A DNA stretch of 5,234 nt, from the NCBI GenBank assembly GCA_020430675.1, contig JAGQJJ010000345.1, forward strand, positions 1-5,234, written 5' to 3'. The DNA is from Myxococcales bacterium. Its GTDB lineage: Bacteria > Myxococcota > Bradymonadia > UBA7976 > UBA1532. Below the pieces are notes generated by a model. It had not been told where the DNA came from and did not search any database. It saw only the letters and a program-made list of their open reading frames with translations. Made by a program: the position numbers and the translations under genes. This document shows, in pieces, positions 1 to 4,741 of the stretch. How positions within the stretch are numbered: the stretch's first letter is position 1; each line of letters begins with the position of its first letter.

Positions 1-268
1 TCTCGGGTGGCGCGGCGTCAACCTCGGGCGGCGCCGCGTCAAGCGCTGGCGTCACCGCGTCGGCTTCAGGCTTCGCGGCGTCGACCTCGGGCGGCGCGGC
101 GTCGGGGCCGGGGGCGGCGTCCACAATAAACGCGGCGTCAGCGGCGGCGTCGCGGCCGGCGGCGTCGACCACGCCCGCCGCGGTCGCCACGTCATCGTCG
201 CAGCCCGCCGCGGCCAGAACCGCCCACATCACCATGCCGACCCCTCGCAGCCCCCTCGCCTCGCGCAT
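1..268 (-). CDS. Lipoprotein with Asp-Ala-Ala repeat linker (N-terminal part, runs off the window)
   Basis: The minus strand is open from an ATG at 266-268 to the left edge, giving 89 visible residues. The N-terminus is a signal peptide: a basic n-region with Arg2, Arg5 and Arg8, a hydrophobic stretch at about residues 10-21, and a lipobox-like AAGC ending at Cys23, followed by three Asp (24-26). Export and lipid attachment at Cys23 are therefore predicted. From residue 34 on the chain is almost entirely Asp, Ala, Pro, Val and Glu, with eight DAA triplets plus one DAV, including PPEVDAA units. This resembles the disordered spacers placed after the lipobox in many myxobacterial-type lipoproteins. 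The functional domain lies outside the window, so no role can be assigned. The start is supported by GGGGAGG five bases upstream; in-frame ATGs at 235 and 229 would remove the basic n-region. Transcribed divergently from the hydrolase at 379. Confidence 0.82.
   Translation of the reverse strand, partial: MREARGLRGVGMVMWAVLAAAGCDDDVATAAGVVDAAGRDAAADAAFIVDAAPGPDAAPPEVDAAKPEADAVTPALDAAPPEVDAAPPE
16..103 (-). repeat. Imperfect direct repeats coding the DAAPPEVDA linker
   Basis: Bases 16-40 and 79-103 are a 25-bp direct repeat differing at two positions, and a third, cut copy begins near base 3. The repeats lie in frame within the lipoprotein and encode DAAPPEVDA. Shorter echoes of the same GCGGCGTC core occur to about base 170. 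Such tracts tend to expand and contract by slippage, so linker length may vary between strains (inference). Confidence 0.7.
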
Positions 269-273
269 CGCAG

Positions 274-280
274 CCTCCCC
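274..280 (-). promoter_or_regulatory. Shine-Dalgarno site for the DAA-repeat lipoprotein
   Basis: On the minus strand GGGGAGG is followed by a five-base spacer and then ATG at 268. This strong match decides the start in favour of this ATG over the two in-frame ATGs 33 and 39 bases downstream. Confidence 0.7.
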
Positions 281-296
281 ACGCCGTGGTCGGGGC

Positions 297-325
297 AGCG
301 TAGCACCGAGCGCGGTCCACTTCCG
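297..325 (-). promoter_or_regulatory. Candidate promoter for the DAA-repeat lipoprotein
   Basis: On the minus strand a GCTACGCT box has its TACGCT (297-302) in a plausible -10 position, leaving 28 bases to the ATG at 268 and so a short leader holding the Shine-Dalgarno. The -35 region would fall around 320-325 (CGGAAG), a poor match to TTGACA, so the call rests on the -10 box, its spacing, and the matching GCTACCCT box on the other strand. Confidence 0.38.
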
Positions 326-349
326 CCGATTCGTCGGGCCCGCTACCCT
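321..349 (+). promoter_or_regulatory. Candidate promoter for the alpha/beta hydrolase gene
   Basis: TTCCGC (321-326) and TACCCT (344-349) are 17 bases apart, and TACCCT ends 29 bases before the ATG at 379. The -10 sits in GCTACCCT, near-identical to GCTACGCT used by the divergent gene at almost the same distance from its start. The two -35 regions would overlap around 320-326, so the promoters may compete or share a factor. The -35 match is weak. Confidence 0.4.
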
Positions 350-378
350 CGGGGCGTCGCTTTGCGCACGGAGTCGCC

Positions 379-1266
379 ATGGCCCGACCGTCTCCACCGG
401 AACGCAGCCCGTTCATCAGCCGGCGCACGTTCTGGTTGCTGGTTGCGCTGGCCGTGCTGATCGGAGTCGTGTTGGTGTTTGTCGCCCTGCAACGCCGCAT
501 CTTGTTTCCGCGCCATCAGATCCCGCCGCCGCCGAAGAACTGGCCGCGGCCGCCGGGCATCGTGCGCGTCGACGTGAGACACGCCGATGGCATCAGCGAG
601 GGCTGGTTGATGCCCGGCGATGGGGTCTCGGCCGAGCATCCCGGGCCGCTGGTGATCTTCGGGCATGGCAACGGCGAGTTGATCGACTACGCGGCGCCGG
701 CGCTGGTGCCGTATCGACGGCTGGGGGTCTCGGTGGGGTTGGTCGAGTATCGCGGCTATGGCCGGTCCGATGGCTCGCCGTCGGAAGATGCCATCGTGGC
801 CGACCTGGTGGCCTTCCACGACGCGCTCGTCGCGCGGCCGGAGATCGATGGCGCGCGGGTGGTGCTGCATGGGCGCTCGCTCGGTGGCGGCGCGGTCTGC
901 GGGCTGGCACGAAGGCGGCCGCCGCGGGCGCTGGTGCTGGAGTCGAGCTTCATCAGCGTGCCCGAGATGGCCCGACGCATGGGTCTGCCCGGCTTCCTGG
1001 TGCGCGATGTCTTCGACAATCTGGGCGCGGTGAGAACGTATCCGGGGCCGGTGCTGGTGATGCATGGCACCGAAGACGAGCTGATCCCATTTGCGCATGG
1101 CGAGGCATTGGCAGCGGCGGCGCAGGATGCCCGCTTTGTGTCATTTCGCTGCGGGCATAACGACCTGCCGCCCGAGCCGGCGCGCTATTGGGCTGAGATC
1201 ACTGACCTTTTGCGGCGCGCTGGCGTTATCGGTCAGAGCAGCCCGCCGTTGCAGCGGTCGCAGTAG
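379..1266 (+). CDS. Membrane-anchored alpha/beta hydrolase (serine hydrolase, ABHD/BEM46-like)
   Basis: The 295-residue protein begins with a short basic n-region (Arg15, Arg16) and one hydrophobic helix at about 18-37 ending in Arg39-Arg40. This predicts a single N-terminal anchor with the catalytic domain outside the cytoplasm. The alpha/beta-hydrolase fold is clear: HGNG at 96-99 for the oxyanion region, EYRGYGRSDG at 123-132, the nucleophile elbow GRSLG with Ser167, then Asp233 in MHGTEDELIP and His260 in CGHND, so the catalytic triad is complete. The arrangement and length resemble the ABHD17/BEM46/YfhR group of serine hydrolases, which include esterases, thioesterases and peptidase-like members; the substrate cannot be read from sequence. 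The start is supported by GGAG at 370-373 five bases before ATG. The last eleven codons overlap the 3' end of the convergent lipoprotein gene. Confidence in the fold is high, in the substrate nil. Confidence 0.95.
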   Translation: MARPSPPERSPFISRRTFWLLVALAVLIGVVLVFVALQRRILFPRHQIPPPPKNWPRPPGIVRVDVRHADGISEGWLMPGDGVSAEHPGPLVIFGHGNGELIDYAAPALVPYRRLGVSVGLVEYRGYGRSDGSPSEDAIVADLVAFHDALVARPEIDGARVVLHGRSLGGGAVCGLARRRPPRALVLESSFISVPEMARRMGLPGFLVRDVFDNLGAVRTYPGPVLVMHGTEDELIPFAHGEALAAAAQDARFVSFRCGHNDLPPEPARYWAEITDLLRRAGVIGQSSPPLQRSQ

Positions 1267-1643
1267 CTGCACGCGGCGCTGCACTGCTGGGCGGCGATGG
1301 GATCGAGCGAGAGCATGCTGGGCCCGCAGGTCGAGCAATCGTTGCACTTCGAGGTGGTCTGCTCGCATTGCATTGGCAGGCCGCCGGGCGAAGGCAGGCC
1401 CTCGTCGCCGTTGCACAGCTCGTCGGGGTTGGTCGAGCGCGGGTTGCAGGTGATGATGGGTTCGGCGGTGACGATGATGGGATCGTAGGTCAGCCGAAGC
1501 TCGCCGGTCTGCTGGTCGATGACAAAGTCGCTGTCATCGGGGAATTCTTCGGGCGAGCCGCAGCCAGTGAGCACACCGGCGATGTTGACGAGCAGAGCGA
1601 TGGCGAAGGGGGCGACGAAGAGACGAAGTGCGTTGCGGGCCAT
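1233..1643 (-). CDS. Small cysteine-rich lipoprotein, unknown function
   Basis: The 136-residue product starts MARNALRLFV, followed by a hydrophobic core (9-25) and a good lipobox VLTGC with Cys28. After an acidic stretch (EEFPDDSDF, 32-40) comes a short beta-like segment (49-65) and then a Cys-rich C-terminal half. Ten Cys follow the lipidated one: 66, 77, 93, 100, 103, 106, 121, 125, 128 and 131, including CxxCxxC (100-106) and CxxxCxxCxxC (121-131). In an exported protein these may form up to five disulfides; a metal or cluster site is the alternative. I recognise no family. A longer reading frame has an ATG at 1724, but the start at 1643 is preferred because GGAGG (1649-1653) lies five bases upstream and the signal peptide then begins at residue 1. 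It lies 123 bp downstream of the protease gene on the same strand and overlaps the hydrolase gene tail to tail. Confidence 0.87.
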   Translation of the reverse strand: MARNALRLFVAPFAIALLVNIAGVLTGCGSPEEFPDDSDFVIDQQTGELRLTYDPIIVTAEPIITCNPRSTNPDELCNGDEGLPSPGGLPMQCEQTTSKCNDCSTCGPSMLSLDPIAAQQCSAACSYCDRCNGGLL

Positions 1644-1724
1644 GGGAGCCTCCGATGGGATGCGATGCGGTTTCTGTGATTCGGTCGCCGGCGCGTTTTG
1701 CTTTGCTTTCCGGCGGTTGTGCAC

Positions 1725-1754
1725 TCTATACGCCGGGCCGCGGCGAGCGGATCA
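1725..1754 (-). promoter_or_regulatory. Candidate promoter for the Cys-rich lipoprotein
   Basis: On the minus strand TATAGA (1725-1730, within GTATAGAGTG) is the best -10 match in the 123-bp gap between the protease and the lipoprotein. An 18-base spacer places TGATCC (1749-1754) as a weak -35. It would give a leader of about 75 nt and let this gene be transcribed separately from the protease. Only the -10 is persuasive. Confidence 0.3.
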
Positions 1755-1764
1755 CGGGGCGTGA
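1752..1764. repeat. Short perfect inverted repeat just past the protease stop codon
   Basis: TCACG-GGG-CGTGA is a 5-bp perfect stem with a 3-base loop, starting two bases beyond the protease stop codon at 1767. In the protease mRNA it would form a small GC-rich hairpin, but no U-run follows, so it is not a classical intrinsic terminator. It may protect the 3' end or attenuate read-through into the lipoprotein gene, or be chance. It overlaps the proposed -35 of the lipoprotein promoter, so an operator role is also possible. Confidence 0.3.
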
Positions 1765-1766
1765 AA

Positions 1767-2339
1767 TTATTCTTCGGGCAGCGCGCGCAGCTCGCCGGTG
1801 CGCAGAAAGCGGCGCAGTGCGGCATGCAGACGCTGGGCTTGATCGGGCTCGAGGCGGGGCAGACCCAGGCCGGGGATATAACCCATCAGGTTGCCGAGCT
1901 GGTGGCGATGCTGAGGGTTGCCGAAGAAGTGACCCAGTTCATGGGCGGGCACCGTCTCGCTGGCATAGCTGGCCAGGATGACATAGTGGCGCCCACCGGC
2001 ATGCCAATGCACGCCGCGACGGATGAGACCCTTCTTGTGGATGTCGAGCAGGCGACGCACGATGAAGACGTTGACCACGCCGCGCTGCACCTGCGGCGCG
2101 AGCGCGTCTCGCTCGGCGCGCGTCAGGGCGTCGACCGGCGCGGTGAGCGGGGTGATCGGGCCGAGGTGGAAGGCGAGGCCATAGGGCGCGAAGATGGCGT
2201 TGGCCCGCGCGACGCGCGCTTCGAGCCAGGCGGTGTCGACCACCGGCGCGCCGTCGACCATGGCCACGACGGGCCGCAGCTCGACGGTGGTCAGCGGCGG
2301 CGTCGGGGCGGCGAGCAGAAAGAGCAATAGCGCGACCAT
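1767..2339 (-). CDS. Small secreted metzincin-like zinc metalloprotease with variant third-ligand spacing
   Basis: The 190-residue protein starts with a short hydrophobic signal sequence (about 1-13, MVALLLFLLAAPTPP) that lacks a basic n-region. Residues 20-60 contain the TAWLEARVARANAIFAPYGL pattern (36-55), similar to the early helix of small metzincin domains, in which a substrate-side strand follows. The active site is AHELGHFFGNPQHRH: His133, Glu134 and His137 form HExxH, Gly140 follows, and NLMGY (Met152) fits a Met-turn. This places it in the metzincin type of zinc proteases, which cut proteins outside the cytoplasm. In the usual HExxHxxGxxH the third His would be residue 143; here that is Gln and the His is at 144, with another at 146. 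It may be active with a shifted ligand or be altered. ATG 2339 is the first plausible start; GAAGG lies only one base before it, too close for a normal ribosome site. Divergent to the propeller lipoprotein. Confidence 0.88.
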   Translation of the reverse strand: MVALLLFLLAAPTPPLTTVELRPVVAMVDGAPVVDTAWLEARVARANAIFAPYGLAFHLGPITPLTAPVDALTRAERDALAPQVQRGVVNVFIVRRLLDIHKKGLIRRGVHWHAGGRHYVILASYASETVPAHELGHFFGNPQHRHQLGNLMGYIPGLGLPRLEPDQAQRLHAALRRFLRTGELRALPEE

Positions 2340-2344
2340 GCCTT

Positions 2345-2374
2345 CGTGTACGCCGGGCGGCGCGGGGGCGTCAA
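2345..2374 (-). promoter_or_regulatory. Candidate promoter for the metzincin-like protease (possibly leaderless)
   Basis: On the minus strand TTGACG (2369-2374, five of six bases of the -35 consensus) is followed after 18 bases by TACACG (2345-2350). Five bases separate the latter from ATG 2339, so transcription would start at or beside the A of ATG. This suggests a leaderless mRNA and would explain the lack of a well-spaced Shine-Dalgarno. The -10 match is only partial. Confidence 0.38.
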
Positions 2375-2402
2375 TCCGGTGGGGCGCGACGGCGCGAGGG
2401 TG

Positions 2403-2408
2403 TAGGCT
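2403..2408 (+). promoter_or_regulatory. Candidate -10 box for the propeller lipoprotein gene (possibly leaderless)
   Basis: TAGGCT, directly preceded by TG, ends seven bases before the GTG at 2416. If used, transcription would begin at or next to the start codon. No convincing -35 is seen 16-18 bases upstream, so this is a tentative call. The same AGG (2404-2406) could instead act as a weak ribosome site nine bases before GTG. Confidence 0.25.
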
Positions 2409-2415
2409 CTGCGGC

Positions 2416-4704
2416 GTGCGTTTGTTGTGCCTCGCGTTGGGTCTGTGCGTTGTCGGCGGATGCCGCGAGGCGCCTGCGCCGGTGCCGGCCGGCGGATTGA
2501 TGGCGCGCCGACCCGCTGCTGCGCCCGCCTCGCAGCCGACGTCGCAGCCCACATCGATGCCGACCGCTCCGCCCGCTGCGCCGACCGCAGGCCATCAACG
2601 CATGCTCAACGCGCTGGCCGAGGTCGTGCGCCAGACCGACGCAAACAATGTGTATGTGGGCGACGGCCCGGCGCGGGCGGCGCGGGCGGCGGTCGAGGCG
2701 TTGTCGGCCGACGCGCCGGCGGTCGAGCAGGTGCGGCTGCGCTTTCTGGCCGCCGTCGAGGCGCTGCGCATGGGGCGCAATGACGAGGCGCTCGACCTGC
2801 TGGCGGCGGCGCAGACGCGGGCCACGACGCTGCCCCCGGCGCTGGCGCCGGTGACCCGGCAACTGACGTGGTGGCAGGGCATCGCGTGGCTGCGGGTGGC
2901 CGAGACGCGCAACTGCGCCGAGGCGCACTCGGCTCAGAGCTGCATCTTGCCGCTGCAAGGCGGGGGCGTGCACCGCGACGCGGGCCCGGCGCGCAACGCG
3001 GCGGCGGCGTTTCTGCGGGTGCTGGACGACCCGCGGCTGACCCCGCCCGAGGCCCTGGCGGCGCGTTGGCTGCTCAACATCGCCGCGATGGCCGCGGGCG
3101 AGTGGCCCGAGGGCGTGCCGGCGCAACAGCGATTGGGGCCCGAGATTTTTGCCTCGAAGGCACCAGCGCCCCATTTTCGCGACGTGGCGGCCGAGGTGGG
3201 GCTCGATCGTTTTGACCTGTCGGGCGGCGCGGTCATCGATGACTTCGACGGCGATGGCGACCTCGATGTCATCACGTCGAGCTGGCATCCGGCGCAGGCG
3301 CTGGCCTTCTTTCGCAATGAGGGCGGGCGTTTTGTCGAGGTGGGCGACGAAGCGGGCCTGCGCGGCCTGACCGGTGGGCTGAACCTGGTGCACGCCGATT
3401 ACGACGGCGACGGCGACCTCGACGTGCTGGTGCTGCGCGGCGCCTGGCTGGGCGACGCGGGGCGGCATCCGAACTCGCTGCTGCAGAACGACGGGCGCGG
3501 GCACTTCACCGACGTGACCTTCGCCGCCGGGCTGGGCGAGGTGAATTGGCCGACGCAAACGGCGGCCTTTGCCGATTATGACCGCGACGGCGACCTCGAC
3601 CTGTATATCGGCAACGAGAGCCGCGGGCCGGGCGACGCACCGAGCCAGCTCTTTGCCAATCAGGGCGATGGCACCTTCATCGATGTGGCGGTCAAGGCCG
3701 GGGTGACCAATGACCGGTTCGCCAAGGGCGTCGCGTTTGGGGACTTCGACGATGACGGCGACCCCGATCTGTATGTGTCGAACCAACCCGATGCCAATCG
3801 CCTGTATCGCAACGAGGGCGATGGCACGTTCGTCGACGTGGCGCCGGTGTTGGGGGTGACCTCGCCTTCGATTGGGTTTCCTACGTGGATCTTCGACTAT
3901 GACGACGACGGGCACCTCGACCTTCTGGCGTTCAATGGCTATGAGACCCATCCCATCGTGCCACCGCTGTGGAATGTGGTGGCCGACCCGCTCGGTCTGC
4001 CCCATCGCGGAGAGCCGATGCGGCTGTATCATGGCGATGGCAAAGGATTTTCGGACGCCACCGCCGTGGCGGGCCTGAAGGTGCATACGCTGGCGATGGG
4101 ATGCAATTTTGGCGACTATGACAATGATGGCTGGCTCGATTTCTATGTGGGCACGGGCTACCCCGACTACGACGGCCTGATGCCCAATCGGCTGTTTCAC
4201 AACCTCGGCGGGCGCTTTGTCGATGTCAGCTACGCCAGTGGCATGGCCCATCTGCAGAAGGGGCACGGGGTGTCCTTTGCGGATCTCGATCAGGATGGCG
4301 ACCTCGATGTTTTCATCCAGCTCGGCGGCGCCTATGCCGGCGATGGCTTTCACGACGCCTTGTTCGAGAACCCGGGCGGCGGCGGCGCGGCGGTTTTTGT
4401 CGATGTGGTGGGCGCGGATCGGAACCGCGGCGCCATCGGGGCGCGGTTGGTCGGCACGCGGTCGGACGGGCGGCGGCTGCATCGCGTGGTCGGCACCGGC
4501 GGCAGCTTTGGCGGCAACCCGCTGCGGCAGCACTTCGGCCTGGGCGCGACCGACCGCCTCAGCCGCCTCGAAGTGCGCTGGCCGGCCTCGGGTCGCTGGC
4601 AGACGTTTGGCCCGCTGCTGGCCGGCAAGCGCTATCGGGTGGTCGAGGGCGCGGCGCAGGCGGTTGAAGTGCCCTACCCGCCCCTGCCGTTTGTGAAGCG
4701 CTGA
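2416..4704 (+). CDS. CRTAC1-like lipoprotein: FG-GAP/VCBS seven-bladed propeller with ASPIC/UnbV domain
   Basis: The 762-residue protein opens with a short lipoprotein signal, VRLLCLALGL then CVVGGC, lipidated at Cys16. A linker rich in Pro, Ala, Ser, Gln and Thr (20-58, including SQPTSQPTSMPT) follows. Residues 59-235 are helical and TPR-like, with a NCAEAHSAQSC motif (Cys167, His171, Cys176) and RWLLNIAAM at 217-225. Residues 253-650 carry seven DxDxDGxxD calcium-type loops beginning at 276, 328, 387, 443, 494, 567 and 623, the mark of an FG-GAP/VCBS propeller. Residues 671-744 match the ASPIC/UnbV domain (RGAIGARL, GSFGGNPLRQHFGLG, VRWPASG). Known relatives are extracellular or surface proteins of unclear function, often linked to adhesion or calcium binding; no enzyme activity is assigned. 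GTG 2416 is chosen because it starts the signal peptide; an in-frame ATG at 2338 would add 26 residues and overlap the protease start. No frameshift is seen. Confidence 0.96.
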   Translation: MRLLCLALGLCVVGGCREAPAPVPAGGLMARRPAAAPASQPTSQPTSMPTAPPAAPTAGHQRMLNALAEVVRQTDANNVYVGDGPARAARAAVEALSADAPAVEQVRLRFLAAVEALRMGRNDEALDLLAAAQTRATTLPPALAPVTRQLTWWQGIAWLRVAETRNCAEAHSAQSCILPLQGGGVHRDAGPARNAAAAFLRVLDDPRLTPPEALAARWLLNIAAMAAGEWPEGVPAQQRLGPEIFASKAPAPHFRDVAAEVGLDRFDLSGGAVIDDFDGDGDLDVITSSWHPAQALAFFRNEGGRFVEVGDEAGLRGLTGGLNLVHADYDGDGDLDVLVLRGAWLGDAGRHPNSLLQNDGRGHFTDVTFAAGLGEVNWPTQTAAFADYDRDGDLDLYIGNESRGPGDAPSQLFANQGDGTFIDVAVKAGVTNDRFAKGVAFGDFDDDGDPDLYVSNQPDANRLYRNEGDGTFVDVAPVLGVTSPSIGFPTWIFDYDDDGHLDLLAFNGYETHPIVPPLWNVVADPLGLPHRGEPMRLYHGDGKGFSDATAVAGLKVHTLAMGCNFGDYDNDGWLDFYVGTGYPDYDGLMPNRLFHNLGGRFVDVSYASGMAHLQKGHGVSFADLDQDGDLDVFIQLGGAYAGDGFHDALFENPGGGGAAVFVDVVGADRNRGAIGARLVGTRSDGRRLHRVVGTGGSFGGNPLRQHFGLGATDRLSRLEVRWPASGRWQTFGPLLAGKRYRVVEGAAQAVEVPYPPLPFVKR

Positions 4705-4726
4705 CTTGCTCCAATGCGGCCAGTTT

Positions 4727-4739
4727 CGGCAAGGTGCCG
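4727..4739 (+). promoter_or_regulatory. Small hairpin enclosing the Shine-Dalgarno of the barrel-like gene
   Basis: CGGCA-AGG-TGCCG is a perfect 5-bp GC-rich stem with AGG in the loop. The AAGG (4731-4734) seven bases before ATG 4742 is the only ribosome-site candidate, so the hairpin would partly bury it and end two bases before the start codon. It could lower initiation unless ribosomes arrive from the upstream gene 37 bp away. The role is inference. Confidence 0.35.
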
Positions 4740-4741
4740 CC

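Noticed and set aside
16..103. Direct repeats as a possible CRISPR array
   Set aside because: The repeats are in frame, degenerate, irregularly spaced and encode the DAAPPEVDA linker of a lipoprotein.
343..1098. A 251-codon minus-strand frame opposite the hydrolase
   Set aside because: His/Arg/Gln-rich composition typical of an antisense shadow; no start signal and no recognisable domain.
234..1160. A 308-codon plus-strand frame covering most of the hydrolase gene
   Set aside because: Its protein is Arg/Ala/Gly-rich without motifs, whereas the overlapping frame from 379 has a membrane anchor and a full catalytic triad and a Shine-Dalgarno.
1686..1715. CGCCGG and CCGGCG inverted repeat around an AAAGC-repeat stretch in the leader of the Cys-rich lipoprotein
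   Set aside because: Six-base GC arms 18 bases apart are expected by chance in such GC-rich DNA; no U-run, no match to a known riboswitch.
1698..2330. A 210-codon plus-strand frame opposite the protease gene
   Set aside because: The minus strand encodes a signal peptide, HELGH and Met-turn; the plus-strand product is a shadow with no motif.
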